DNA of 64,000 bases from Thermoplasmatales archaeon UBA447 (GTDB lineage: Archaea > Thermoplasmatota > Thermoplasmata > Thermoplasmatales > Thermoplasmataceae). Where the stretch lies: assembly GCA_002503205.1 (NCBI GenBank), contig DARE01000045.1, positions 1 through 64,000 on the forward strand, in the 5' to 3' direction. Position numbers and translations under genes: made by a program. Below are positions 8,549 through 17,914 of the stretch, piece by piece. How positions within the stretch are numbered: position 1 is the first letter of the stretch; each line of letters begins with the position of its first letter. The notes under the pieces were generated by a model, which did no database searches, was not told where the DNA came from, and was given only the letters and a program-made list of their open reading frames with translations.

Positions 8549-10204
8549 CTATTCTGATCTTCTCCAGATTATCAACGCAGCAATTAAGGGAAGCACAACC
8601 CACAATACGAGTACAGTAGTACTAATTGCCAGGTTTATAGGCACCAAAATTGGCATGTTTCCTGAAGTTAAAGTACCGCCCAGTTCAATGTATGGGTTGT
8701 TGGTAATAGAACCTGCAATGCTGTATACTACATTGAAAGGATCAGCAAGAGTAATTGCTTCAAGTGCTGTGTGGTTGAGATTTATCCCAAAGGCCAGGAG
8801 GGAGGAGTATAGGCTTCCCAGAAGCTGGTGTAGTATGTAGAACAATAGAAAGAAAATGGAAAGAGGAGCGACAATGTTGGCAACAGTTGACCTTGTACGA
8901 GATGCAACCAAGAATGAAAGGAACATGAGTGATCCTGCCACCATGGCCATTGATGACAGTATTATCAATGTGTTTAATGGATTCAGATAGAGCCCTGTAT
9001 AATAATGGGCACCTATGATGAATGTAATTATTGAAACAGCCATCGGAATGAGGAAGAGAAGTAAACCAGCTAACATACGGTTAAGGATAACTGACATTCT
9101 TGATCTTGACCTGGATGTTATCAAATCGATGGAGCCGGAGCTCCTGGGAAGACCAAAAATAAGGATCTCGCCCATAATTGCTGAAATGGACAGAAATATT
9201 AAGGGAAAATTAATGAATATTGACATAGAGGATGAGAAAAGATAGGGTTCTGTAGGATCTAGAGCGCCAATGAAAAATCTATTGGTCTGATTAGGAAAAG
9301 GATTGTTCCAGAACGTGGTAAGGCCAGGCCCGTCATAGGGAGGGAAAAAAGTACAATAGACAAAGAGATACATATAAACATACCCCCCCTCCTGTGAGAA
9401 ATTTGAAGCGTGCTGATTCACATATTGGAAAACCATGTTGTAATCAGGTGTCAATAAGGCATAATTAGTGAAGTTAACTTTAGTGGTATACAAATTAGAA
9501 GAAACATTATTATCTGGCATTACTGAATATCCTATCGGAAAGGGGGAGTGTTTGTAGCCATTGGAATTGTAATAGAAGAAGACCAGTGATGCTTCATAGG
9601 AAAACCTGCTGTATACAGGAAAATAGAAATTGAGAGAGAAATTGTCCATCTTTATAGTGTCGTTTAGGGAGATTGTGTTATTGCTGTAGAAGTATCCAAT
9701 AGATATATATGGCCACATATCAAAATCAATCTGGCTGGCATTTGTAGGACCTTCATATAAATATCTACTTTCATTAATCTGCCTCCAGACATAATACATG
9801 CTGCTGTTTGAAGTATCTGCGAGAACAGGAAACATCTTCTGAACACTTGTTGCAAGCACCATGTTCACTGCAGGATCTGTCGGGGTGTAATTCACAACCG
9901 AATATCCGTTACTGTTGATTGTTGAGGTCAGATTCTTTATGTAATCTCCATTAGCAGATTTTATCATATTTGTTACTTTTGCACCCTCCATAGGCTGCCC
10001 GTATTGATCGAAGTATATGTTGACTACGTGGTAGGTACCGTTGTTATAATAATAGGCTGTCCCCGAGAAGGGATATTCCTTGAGGGGCTTAGCTGAAGAA
10101 GAGACCTGGAATATTGACAGAGAAGATATAAGCAAAGCCACGACAATGATGAGTGCAATGAGCCTCCTCCTGGAAAAGAGTATCCTGAAAATTGTTCTAC
10201 TCAT
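8549..10204 (-). CDS. ABC-2-like permease with large extracytoplasmic domain
   Basis: This 551-residue protein has one N-terminal membrane segment (about residues 14-33), then a roughly 290-residue outside domain rich in Asn, Ser and Tyr with many N-x-S/T sites, then about six membrane segments from residue 330 to the end. The layout is that of export or immunity ABC permeases. Its start overlaps the end of the ATPase gene by 8 bases, so the two are translated together. The outside domain is not recognisable. The position downstream of a secreted protein suggests export of, or protection against, that protein, which is an inference. Confidence 0.75.
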   Translation of the reverse strand: MSRTIFRILFSRRRLIALIIVVALLISSLSIFQVSSSAKPLKEYPFSGTAYYYNNGTYHVVNIYFDQYGQPMEGAKVTNMIKSANGDYIKNLTSTINSNGYSVVNYTPTDPAVNMVLATSVQKMFPVLADTSNSSMYYVWRQINESRYLYEGPTNASQIDFDMWPYISIGYFYSNNTISLNDTIKMDNFSLNFYFPVYSRFSYEASLVFFYYNSNGYKHSPFPIGYSVMPDNNVSSNLYTTKVNFTNYALLTPDYNMVFQYVNQHASNFSQEGGYVYMYLFVYCTFFPPYDGPGLTTFWNNPFPNQTNRFFIGALDPTEPYLFSSSMSIFINFPLIFLSISAIMGEILIFGLPRSSGSIDLITSRSRSRMSVILNRMLAGLLLFLIPMAVSIITFIIGAHYYTGLYLNPLNTLIILSSMAMVAGSLMFLSFLVASRTRSTVANIVAPLSIFFLLFYILHQLLGSLYSSLLAFGINLNHTALEAITLADPFNVVYSIAGSITNNPYIELGGTLTSGNMPILVPINLAISTTVLVLWVVLPLIAALIIWRRSE

Positions 10205-11108
10205 CGGACTCCAAGCTCCTCATGAATATGTCCTGAAGCCTCTCAGTTCCGAATGATATTGACAGCACATCAATCTCTGACTCTTTTAAGGCTTTCATAA
10301 TGTCTTCTCTTCTTTCCATTATGTTGCTGTTTCTCACTGTGTATAAATTTCTATCCCTTGAAACTGATCCAAATAAGGAAAGTGTTTTGATCAACTTATC
10401 GGGATTGGATCTCGACCTGAGTGTCATAACGTTTCCCGTCATCTTCCCCAGATCGAATGTGCCAGAGATCTTGCCTGAATTTATTATTGTAACACGGTCA
10501 GAGAGGTCCTCCAGCTCAGAAAGTATGTGTGATGATAGTAGAATTGAGCAACCCCGGTCCCTCAGATAGATTATCAGATCCCTGAGAAGTGCTGAACCTA
10601 CAGGGTCTATACCTGCGAATGTTTCATCAAATAGGTAGTTATGAGCATTCTGGAACAGTGAAAGTGCTATCAGGAACCTCTTTTTCATTCCATTAGAGAA
10701 CGAAGAGAACGGTCTCCTCATGACACCTTCCAGCGATACCTGCTTCATGCATTTCTCTGACTCTGAACGGATTTGTTCCCTGCCATAACCGAACATAGAT
10801 CCAAATTCGTTGAACAGTATCCAAGGGCTGTCCATTAGATCCATATTGGATATCTCAGGTACCCAGGCTGTTTTTCTTAAGGCCCTACTGCGTTCCCTCA
10901 ATACACTGTATTTATCTATCAGAACATCTCCAAAGTCCGGCATCATAAGTCCTGTCATGATTCTCATGAGAGTAGTCTTTCCAGCGCCGTTAGCTCCAGC
11001 TAAACCAACAATTTCAGAATCCCTGACATCCATGGAGATGTTTTCAAGGGCTATTTTATTATGAAATCTCTTTGTGACTGCGTTTACCTGGATCAAGTGT
11101 TTTCTCAC
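10197..11108 (-). CDS. ABC transporter ATPase
   Basis: This 303-residue protein has a single nucleotide-binding domain: Walker A GANGAGKTT at about residues 38-46, a divergent signature FSNGMKKR, Walker B ending LFDETFAGID, and the switch His in SSHILSELEDL. The C-terminal 80 residues form the accessory part common in CcmA/NatA-type exporters. The start codon is GTG (11106-11108). It lies 40 bases after the membrane-anchored protein gene and overlaps the permease gene by 8 bases, so it is the motor of that transporter. Confidence 0.9.
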   Translation of the reverse strand: MRKHLIQVNAVTKRFHNKIALENISMDVRDSEIVGLAGANGAGKTTLMRIMTGLMMPDFGDVLIDKYSVLRERSRALRKTAWVPEISNMDLMDSPWILFNEFGSMFGYGREQIRSESEKCMKQVSLEGVMRRPFSSFSNGMKKRFLIALSLFQNAHNYLFDETFAGIDPVGSALLRDLIIYLRDRGCSILLSSHILSELEDLSDRVTIINSGKISGTFDLGKMTGNVMTLRSRSNPDKLIKTLSLFGSVSRDRNLYTVRNSNIMERREDIMKALKESEIDVLSISFGTERLQDIFMRSLESDE

Positions 11109-11148
11109 ATCCTGCTTATAGCATGATTTATCGGCATGATAAATTCAC

Positions 11149-11640
11149 TCAGTAGCTTATCACTGTGTTCATAGAAATGGTGTTGTTAATCCCGGTAAGG
11201 TTTATCATCAGCACATTGTATTCTCCATTGCTCAGTGGCTTTGATTGCACAAGAGAAATAGTGGAGAACAATGAACCAGGGTTTACTGATATGAGTCCAA
11301 GGATTTCGGGATTATTGGTCGATATGGCCTGCAGATGGCTGATTGTGAAATTCCCCTCCAAAGAAGCTTTAAACTGATTGGTATAGTTGGATGGCATTAC
11401 CAGGAGCGCAAAATATCCTGTTGCATTTATGCTACCCTGAGTTTTTAAGTTAAATGTCTGTCCTGAGGAAGTAACATTGAAAGTTTTGACAGTTATTTGA
11501 TCCTTTGACAGATGATATGTTCCATCAAGCTTCATGGTTGGATCAGAGGTATGGTATACTGAGTAAAACACACCAGCAACTATCGCTATTGCTACAATGC
11601 CTGCAATCACGTATTTTAAATGCTTAGGTTTTTCTGTCAT
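11149..11640 (-). CDS. single-pass membrane-anchored protein, unknown function
   Basis: I do not recognise this 163-residue protein. It has a short positive N-terminus (EKPKHLKY), one membrane segment at about residues 10-29, and an outside part of about 130 residues with several N-x-S/T sites and a beta-rich look. It could be an accessory or immunity protein of the ABC transporter downstream. It is preceded by an unusually good ribosome-binding site, while many neighbours are leaderless, which fits translation from a longer message that includes the secreted protein gene upstream. Confidence 0.7.
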   Translation of the reverse strand: MTEKPKHLKYVIAGIVAIAIVAGVFYSVYHTSDPTMKLDGTYHLSKDQITVKTFNVTSSGQTFNLKTQGSINATGYFALLVMPSNYTNQFKASLEGNFTISHLQAISTNNPEILGLISVNPGSLFSTISLVQSKPLSNGEYNVLMINLTGINNTISMNTVISY

Positions 11641-11645
11641 TTCCT

Positions 11646-11651
11646 ACCTCC
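11646..11651 (-). promoter_or_regulatory. strong Shine-Dalgarno site
   Basis: GGAGGT lies 5 bases before the ATG at 11640 (minus strand). It fixes the start of the membrane-anchored protein gene and is one of the few strong Shine-Dalgarno sites in the window. Confidence 0.65.
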
Positions 11652-11702
11652 ATTAATTTATGAATACATTATTTAAATATTTTATTGAATAATAGGTCAC
11701 AA

Positions 11703-12422
11703 TTAATCAAGATTAATGGTTGTACTTCCAGAGATGGTCAATATTAGGTAATATTCGTCAAAATAGCTTCCAAATGGCCCAAATTTCATAGTCATATCAA
11801 GGCTAATGGTTGTTGTAGGATTGACGAAGGAACTGTCGGTTCCTGTAAAAGATCCACTAGAGGTAACCGGTATATCCCATGAGAAACCGTTAGAATCTTT
11901 GAGAGTCGCACTAATGGACACTAAAGGAGAACGGAAACTTACATCGTAAGTCCATGATAGAGAGGCTGAACCACCTACTACTATGTACCCATGACCAAAA
12001 TCTTCCCATTCAATCTTCAATGTGAGAGCCCCGCCTGAAACTGTCGTCCCATTCAACGCGGCACTTAGTGAATAGGTTACAGAAGAATAATATATGCCAT
12101 CTGGAACAGCAGGTACAGTTTTGGAAGAGTTGACTTTTGTTAATTCTACTGAACCAAATTCTTTTGGAATATTACTCATTCCAGCTTCAGTCAAAGAGGA
12201 TGCACTATCAGATTTAGATTTTGTCTTACTAGCACTAAGAAATGAAGGTTGATAAGTTGAATATAATTGTGTCTGTGCTAACTTTGGATTAGAACTTACA
12301 TTGGTACTTAATGCAGTCTGGTTATGTGCGTATGGCATGGTCGACGCAGCTGAGGCAATAAAAAGAAAAACCACGCCTATAGCCAGAAAACACAATAATA
12401 TTTTTTTTCTGTTTTCTTTCAT
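11703..12422 (-). CDS. secreted protein, unknown function
   Basis: This protein of 239 residues has a signal peptide: KENRKK, then a hydrophobic run to about residue 27 ending in an A-A-S-type cleavage region. The mature part is rich in Ser and Thr, with a disordered Ser/Lys linker and then about 140 residues that look all-beta. I chose the inner ATG at 12422 because the TATA box at 12441-12450 is 19-28 bases upstream; the ATG at 12437 would lie before the expected transcript start. It heads a minus-strand series with a membrane-anchored protein and an ABC transporter, like a bacteriocin-type operon, but the family is not recognised. Confidence 0.65.
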   Translation of the reverse strand: MKENRKKILLCFLAIGVVFLFIASAASTMPYAHNQTALSTNVSSNPKLAQTQLYSTYQPSFLSASKTKSKSDSASSLTEAGMSNIPKEFGSVELTKVNSSKTVPAVPDGIYYSSVTYSLSAALNGTTVSGGALTLKIEWEDFGHGYIVVGGSASLSWTYDVSFRSPLVSISATLKDSNGFSWDIPVTSSGSFTGTDSSFVNPTTTISLDMTMKFGPFGSYFDEYYLILTISGSTTINLD

Positions 12423-12440
12423 GAAATTACAGCTCATTCC

Positions 12441-12450
12441 TATATATATA
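12441..12450 (-). promoter_or_regulatory. TATA box of the secreted protein/ABC operon
   Basis: TATATATATA, with further AT-rich sequence upstream, lies 19-28 bases before the ATG at 12422 and decides that start. Confidence 0.55.
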
Positions 12451-12596
12451 TCGTGACATATTCTATCATATTAAGACAAATTAAAGAATTCTTCATCTCA
12501 ATATTGATAATTAGTAACTATTCTTTCTAAAGATGTTCTTATTCCCTTCTTTGAAATTCTCCCAAATCATAAATAGAAAATATCAATGATAGGGGG

Positions 12597-14330
12597 ATGA
12601 AGGTAATTGTTTTAGCAAAGCAGATCCCCGATGTGGATCAGGTCAAGTTTGATCCCGAAACAAAGCGCATAGTCAGGGAAGGTGTGCCCCTGATGATCAA
12701 CTCCTTTGATAAGAAGGCAGTTGAGGAGGCAATAAGGCTTAAGGAAAAATATGGTATGGAAACTGCAGTCGTCAGCATGGGTCCTCCCAGTGCTGCAGAC
12801 ATGCTGAATGAGTGCCTCAGGATGGGCATAGATTCTGCATACCTGCTTACTGACAGAAGGTTCGGGGGGTCCGATACGCTTGCTACATCAACTATACTGT
12901 CCAGATTCATTGAAAAGACAGGGGCTGACATTGTTCTGGCAGGAAAGTATTCCCTTGATGGCGAAACCTCGCAGGTACCTCCTGAGATTGCTTCAATGCT
13001 TGGCTGGTCCTTCAAGTCAAGCATATCAAAGATTGAAATTGATTCTGAAAACAGGAAAGCAAATGTTCAGCATGAAAATGAAGATGGCCTTTTTGATCTT
13101 ATTTTCGATCTGCCTGCTGTCTTTTCAGTAAGCGAAAAGATAAACCGGGCAAGGGCAATAAAACCTGATACCCCAGACATGAAGGAGCGCATAATCACAA
13201 TGGATGCAAAATCACTTGGCATTGAATTAACTGGAACAGAAATGAGCCCCACAGTGGTTACTGGAACCACAGGAATGGAGAGCACAAGGAAATGCCAGTT
13301 CCTGAATCTGGATGACAGTGTGTTGGATAAGATTTTATCTCTGATTGAAGACGGCGCAGGGAATAGGAGAGACACCGGAAAAATTGATATACCGCCCTAT
13401 TCCGGCAATGGCAATCTAATCCTTGGCGTTGGGTTCAATGATCCCATTTCCGCGTCAGAGATAGGGACAAAAATCACGGAGCTGGCGTTATCTGAACACA
13501 TAGATCCAGTGATGATAACGAATCTCCCTAATGAAAAATCCGTGCCATGCAGTAAGCACTTCATTGCAGACACTTCTGATCCGCTTATTTTCTCAAGAAC
13601 ACTTCTGAAATTCATTGAGGATAGAAAGCCGAAATATGTTCTATTTCCATCCACTGTCCCAGGGAGGGAAATAGCCGGAAGGATTGCCGGCACACTGAGA
13701 ATTGGTTTGACTGCGGATTGCGTTGATGTAAAGATTGAGAATGGCCACCTCATGCAGTACAAGCCAGCTTTCGGAGGCTCTATAATTGCCTCAATTTATT
13801 CTAAGACTACACCGGAAATGGCCACAGTGAGGCCCGGAATGTTCAGAAGATCTCTTCCATCCAGGGAACCGGAAAAGCTTCAACTGGATCTGGACAATTC
13901 TCAAAGGGAGAACCTCACCGGCCATGAGAAAGTTTCCTCTGACTTCAGGCCGCTAAGTGGCAGCAGGATTGTTGTGGGTGTTGGAAGAGGCATAAAGAAG
14001 AGGGACAACGTGAAAAATATACTCGAACTTGCAAACCTTCTTGAGGGCTCTCTGGGCGGAACCAGGCCAATCGTAGATATGGGATTCCTTCCCAGGCAGC
14101 AGCAGATAGGGCTCACTGGTCTATCTATATCCCCTGCCGTTTATATTGCCATGGGAATTTCAGGCCAGGCGAACCATGTTGTTGGAATCAGGTACTGCGG
14201 AAAGGTGATCGCCGTCAACAGTGACAGGGATGCCCCTATTTTCAAGTACGCTGATTATGGAATCGTTGCAGACATGATGGAATTCACTGAACGATTCTCA
14301 CAGTTCCTGAAGGCCAGGGAGAATCCATGA
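12597..14330 (+). CDS. etfBA: electron transfer flavoprotein, fused beta and alpha subunits
   Basis: This 577-residue protein joins an EtfB domain (about residues 1-245) to an EtfA domain (about 265-577). ETF passes electrons from acyl-CoA and other dehydrogenases to a membrane quinone reductase. The beta half starts MKVIVLAKQIPDVDQVKF; the alpha half carries the FAD-binding VVGVGRGIKKRDN, TRPIVDMGFLPRQQQIGLTG and AMGISGQANHVVGI segments. Fusion of the two subunits is known in Sulfolobus and Thermoplasmatales relatives. No FixC or FixX partner is nearby. TATA-like CATAAATA lies 22-29 bases upstream. Confidence 0.93.
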   Translation: MKVIVLAKQIPDVDQVKFDPETKRIVREGVPLMINSFDKKAVEEAIRLKEKYGMETAVVSMGPPSAADMLNECLRMGIDSAYLLTDRRFGGSDTLATSTILSRFIEKTGADIVLAGKYSLDGETSQVPPEIASMLGWSFKSSISKIEIDSENRKANVQHENEDGLFDLIFDLPAVFSVSEKINRARAIKPDTPDMKERIITMDAKSLGIELTGTEMSPTVVTGTTGMESTRKCQFLNLDDSVLDKILSLIEDGAGNRRDTGKIDIPPYSGNGNLILGVGFNDPISASEIGTKITELALSEHIDPVMITNLPNEKSVPCSKHFIADTSDPLIFSRTLLKFIEDRKPKYVLFPSTVPGREIAGRIAGTLRIGLTADCVDVKIENGHLMQYKPAFGGSIIASIYSKTTPEMATVRPGMFRRSLPSREPEKLQLDLDNSQRENLTGHEKVSSDFRPLSGSRIVVGVGRGIKKRDNVKNILELANLLEGSLGGTRPIVDMGFLPRQQQIGLTGLSISPAVYIAMGISGQANHVVGIRYCGKVIAVNSDRDAPIFKYADYGIVADMMEFTERFSQFLKARENP

Positions 14331-14400
14331 TGTTTTCCCTGAACTGGATCCTCCATTCAGATCGGAACGGTAATTAAGCTGTTCATATGTGGAATATTTC

Positions 14401-15579
14401 ATGGAGCTCCGCACATTCGGGAGGGACGTCTTAATCATCTCCTTTTCAGCGTTCTTTGCGGATATGGGGTATCAGGTGCTCATGGCTGGTTTCCCATATT
14501 TCCTTGTTTTTGTGCTTGGGGCGCCTGTCTACCTTTACGGAGTTGCTGAGGCACTGAACTTTGGTATTGGTTCCCTTTTTGCATACATAGGCGGGAGGGC
14601 CGGAGACAGGTATGGGCACCGCAAAATTGCGATAATAGGAAATGCTCTGATACCCATCCTCTCATTCACAGCATTTACAAGGGATGCCGCAGGAGCCATT
14701 GCCATCAGATCGACTGGATGGTGGATGAGGAATTTCAGAACCCCTTCCAGACGTGTAATGTTTGCGAATTCAGTGAGCAGCGAGAACAGAAGCAGAGGTT
14801 TTGGCCTTCTTCATGGGCTCGATGTTGGTGGAGGGTTGATAGCCACCTTTATTCTCATTGTTCTAATTACAGAGAAAATTGAGATAAAAACCATATTTCT
14901 TGTTACCATTATCCCAATAACAATTTCCACCATTCTTCTTCTCTTTACATCCAAAGGGCTCAATTCAGCCAGAAGAGGTGTGGATTCCGGACAGAAGATG
15001 ACTGCTGGAAACAGAAAGACATTTCTTTCAATACTGCTTGCGACCTCACTTTTCGGATTCAGCTATTACAGTATGGGATATCCTATCATCACAATAATAT
15101 CAAATACATCAAATCCGGTCCTCGGAATTGGAAGTTATTCAGTATTCATGGGGCTGTCAGCTCTGGCTGGCTTCATTTACAGTTCCTTCGCCGCAAAGAG
15201 TGAAATCCGGTTTCTGGGCCTGGCAGGATATCTGCTATCTGCAGCCGGATCCCTGGTATTTGTTCTGGTTCTGCATTTCAGCGAACCTTCAATTCTTCTG
15301 TACGCAGGAGTTGGAATAATAGCATTTGGTACTGGAGCAGTTGAAACGTTCGAACCAACAATCGTCTCCAGGATAAGTTCAGGCCTTGGTGCTGGTAGAT
15401 CCATGGGGTGGCTGTCCTCCAGCAGGAGCATAGGGCTATTCGCAGGGAATATAGTAATGGGGCTTCTTTATGTTGTCAGCTCCCAGTACTCCTATCTATA
15501 TGCTTTTGCAGTTGCTGCTCTCTCCGCGGCAATCGTGCTTGCAGGCGGCAGAAACTACAGGGCGCCTGTCTCATCTTAG
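14401..15579 (+). CDS. MFS transporter
   Basis: This membrane protein of about 392 residues has around 11-12 hydrophobic segments and the MFS loop GGRAGDRYGHRKIA near residue 65. The first half holds a second conserved region, FGLLHGLDVGGG. The substrate is unknown. I use the ATG at 14401; a GTG at 14389 is also open, but the TATA-like TAATTAAG at about 14371-14378 fits the ATG better. The end overlaps the convergent cyclase-family gene by 9 bases. Confidence 0.82.
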   Translation: MELRTFGRDVLIISFSAFFADMGYQVLMAGFPYFLVFVLGAPVYLYGVAEALNFGIGSLFAYIGGRAGDRYGHRKIAIIGNALIPILSFTAFTRDAAGAIAIRSTGWWMRNFRTPSRRVMFANSVSSENRSRGFGLLHGLDVGGGLIATFILIVLITEKIEIKTIFLVTIIPITISTILLLFTSKGLNSARRGVDSGQKMTAGNRKTFLSILLATSLFGFSYYSMGYPIITIISNTSNPVLGIGSYSVFMGLSALAGFIYSSFAAKSEIRFLGLAGYLLSAAGSLVFVLVLHFSEPSILLYAGVGIIAFGTGAVETFEPTIVSRISSGLGAGRSMGWLSSSRSIGLFAGNIVMGLLYVVSSQYSYLYAFAVAALSAAIVLAGGRNYRAPVSS

Positions 15580-16167
15580 TATTGCCCTGCAGGGAGCACC
15601 GTCCGTGTCAAGTTTCAATGGAAGGCAGAGGAGATCATAATCACCTGGAGAAACTCCCCTCAGATCTATGCCCTCAAGAATGGATGCGCCACTGCTTAGG
15701 ATTATTTTGTGCACCTTCATGCCTTTAGTTCCGAACTGCTCTATTGAAAGGTAATCAATGCCTACAAGGGCAACTCCTCGCTTAACAAGTTCTCTGGCTG
15801 CATCCTCTGCCACGTAGCAGAAATCCGTCTCAAATTTTCCTGTTTTATACAGTTCTGAATTTTTTGTTTTGAAAAGTATTCTCTTTTTGTGCCTGGATGG
15901 AAGGTCAGAGGCTTTCACACTGTTCCCGGAAACTTCACATACAGTGCACTCCCCAATGAAATTCTCCAGAGGTACATGGGCTGATGTAACACCATCAGGC
16001 ATTGCGTGGAAAGGGGCATCGAAATGCGTCCCGCTGTGTGTTTCCAGCAGAAGCCTTGTTATGTGCACCTGATCCCTGGGATGCGTCTTGTATTCGTAGC
16101 TTTCAAAACAGAGATCTCCAGGATATGTTATCAGATCTCTGCTCAGGTTCAGCGATATATCTATCAT
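15571..16167 (-). CDS. cyclase-family metal hydrolase (kynurenine formamidase-like)
   Basis: This 198-residue protein belongs to the Cyclase family (PF04199), which includes kynurenine formamidases. The metal-binding signature H-x-G-T-H-x-D-x-P-x-H is present as residues 44-54 (HSGTHFDAPFH). The second conserved part, VGIDYLSIEQFG, and the final LPLKLDTDGAPCRA also fit. It hydrolyses an amide or related bond; the true substrate is unknown and no tryptophan degradation genes are near. Its stop overlaps the convergent MFS gene; nob1 lies 11 bases upstream on the same strand, so it may be the last gene of that transcript. Confidence 0.85.
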   Translation of the reverse strand: MIDISLNLSRDLITYPGDLCFESYEYKTHPRDQVHITRLLLETHSGTHFDAPFHAMPDGVTSAHVPLENFIGECTVCEVSGNSVKASDLPSRHKKRILFKTKNSELYKTGKFETDFCYVAEDAARELVKRGVALVGIDYLSIEQFGTKGMKVHKIILSSGASILEGIDLRGVSPGDYDLLCLPLKLDTDGAPCRAILR

Positions 16168-16178
16168 ATCCTGTTAAA

Positions 16179-16679
16179 TCAAACATCGCTTATGGCTTTT
16201 CCCCTGCGCCTGGTTTCATGGCCGCATACAGGGCAAATCTGCACATCCGGATCATAATTCCTTCCGCACCCTGTGCAGGATGCTTTCCAGACGACTCTCT
16301 TCCTTATCTCCCTTGAATTGACACCCTGGAACTTCACACCCAGGGAACTTGCTACATTCTGAATGCAGAAATCATTGGACAGAATTGTCCCCTTAACATC
16401 CAACGCAAGAGCAAGCACATGAATGTCTGTACTGCTCATCTTATTCAGGTCACCCGTGGACCTGGCCTCTCCTGTAACAATATCCAGACTTTCCTTTGAC
16501 GGGGAACGTACATGAAGAATATCCCCATAGAAATCCAACACCCGATGAAGCTCCCCCCGCTTTATCTCCTGAATCACCTCAGGAACAGTGAGAGTTTCCC
16601 CCATCTGGTGGGGGCTTACTCCGTTCAGTATTGCGGATGTATCCAGTACAAGTATTCCCTTGCCTTCAGTCTCTCTCAT
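16179..16679 (-). CDS. nob1: rRNA maturation endonuclease Nob1
   Basis: Nob1 cuts the 3' end of pre-16S rRNA. The 166-residue protein has an N-terminal PIN domain with LVLDTSAIL (catalytic Asp13) and STDIHVLALAL further on, then a C-terminal zinc ribbon with Cys135, Cys138, Cys149 and Cys152. Length and layout match archaeal Nob1. Its start overlaps the end of the citrate synthase gene by 14 bases, so the two are co-transcribed. Confidence 0.9.
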   Translation of the reverse strand: MRETEGKGILVLDTSAILNGVSPHQMGETLTVPEVIQEIKRGELHRVLDFYGDILHVRSPSKESLDIVTGEARSTGDLNKMSSTDIHVLALALDVKGTILSNDFCIQNVASSLGVKFQGVNSREIRKRVVWKASCTGCGRNYDPDVQICPVCGHETRRRGKAISDV

Positions 16680-17820
16680 TTATAGGCACATATTTGAGAA
16701 GTTCTTTGGTACCACTGTAAAGGGCCTTTGGCCTGAAGAGCCTGTTTTCCCTGACATATTCAAGGGACCTTGCAACCCAACCGGAGATCCTTCCCACTGC
16801 AAAGATCGGAGTGAATACCTCCCTGCTGAACCCTATGGAGCTGTAAAGCATCCCGGAGTAGAAATCAACATTGGGGAAAATTCCCTTGTTTCCAAGTTTC
16901 GATATCATCACTTCCTCTATTTTATTGGCAGTATGGAAAAGTTCTTCTTTACCGTTCATGGAGGTTACCTCATGGGCATACTCCTTCAGGATCTTTGCCC
17001 TTGGATCATAGACTTTGTAAACTCTGTGGCCGAACCCCATAATCTTTTCCTTGTTCTCGATCATTTTTCCTATAACCTTATCGGCATTCTCTGGTGAGCC
17101 AACCTTTTCGATAAGTGCCAGTGCCCTTTCATTTGCCCCACCATGGAGCGGACCCTTCAGGGCTGATATTGCCGACGTAACTGCGGAGTACATATCAGAA
17201 AGTGTCGAGATAGTAAGCATGCAGGCAAAGGTGGAGGCGTTCATCCCATGATCTGCATGAAGTATCAGCGCCGTATCAAGCATCTTTGATTCCACATCAG
17301 ATGGTTTCCTTCCCATAGCCTGATGGAAAAAGAAGTCAGAATATGTGAGATCATGGTCTGGCTTCACAATTTCTTCTCCCCTGTAGACCCTGTTGATTGC
17401 ACCAACTATTGTTGGCATTTTAGCAATAAGCTCGATTCCAAGGTCATGCTGTTCATCCAGATTGGGCTCCACGGTTCTTGAATCCTTAGCACCGATGTAT
17501 GAAACAACTGTCCTCAGGGTTGACATGGGGTGTGCGCTTTTGCCTATCTCCTTGATCAGGCTGTACGTATCGGGTTTGAGAGTCCTCAGCTCCTTGAGCT
17601 TCCTGTCATAATCGCGATATTCTTTTTCATTAGGGAGATGGCCATTGACAAGAAGGTAGGAAACCTCCTCATAATTTGATTTTCCAGCCAGTTCAGAAAT
17701 CTCATAACCTCTGTAAACAAGCCTTCCGGCCTGTCCATCAACATATCCGATCTTTGTCTCTGCCGCAATTACTCCTTCAAGTCCACGTGAAAATTCAGGT
17801 TTATCATTAGTTTCGGGCAT
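16666..17820 (-). CDS. gltA: citrate synthase
   Basis: Citrate synthase condenses acetyl-CoA and oxaloacetate, the entry step of the citric acid cycle. The 384-residue protein is the short archaeal and Gram-positive form. The active-site regions are present: ADHGMNAST, GFGHRVYK and the catalytic Asp in NVDFYSG. It begins GLEGVIAAETKIGYVDGQ as in other type I enzymes; a methylcitrate synthase side activity cannot be excluded. Aconitase in the same window supports a working cycle. It is the first gene of a transcript continuing into nob1. Confidence 0.95.
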   Translation of the reverse strand: MPETNDKPEFSRGLEGVIAAETKIGYVDGQAGRLVYRGYEISELAGKSNYEEVSYLLVNGHLPNEKEYRDYDRKLKELRTLKPDTYSLIKEIGKSAHPMSTLRTVVSYIGAKDSRTVEPNLDEQHDLGIELIAKMPTIVGAINRVYRGEEIVKPDHDLTYSDFFFHQAMGRKPSDVESKMLDTALILHADHGMNASTFACMLTISTLSDMYSAVTSAISALKGPLHGGANERALALIEKVGSPENADKVIGKMIENKEKIMGFGHRVYKVYDPRAKILKEYAHEVTSMNGKEELFHTANKIEEVMISKLGNKGIFPNVDFYSGMLYSSIGFSREVFTPIFAVGRISGWVARSLEYVRENRLFRPKALYSGTKELLKYVPINERD

Positions 17821-17914
17821 AAGATCACCAGTGGAGGGTTATCGGTACAACGTTAATTAAGGTTTATAATAGTAGATTGTTTTAAATATATTTGAATTAG
17901 AATTCAGAGCCACG

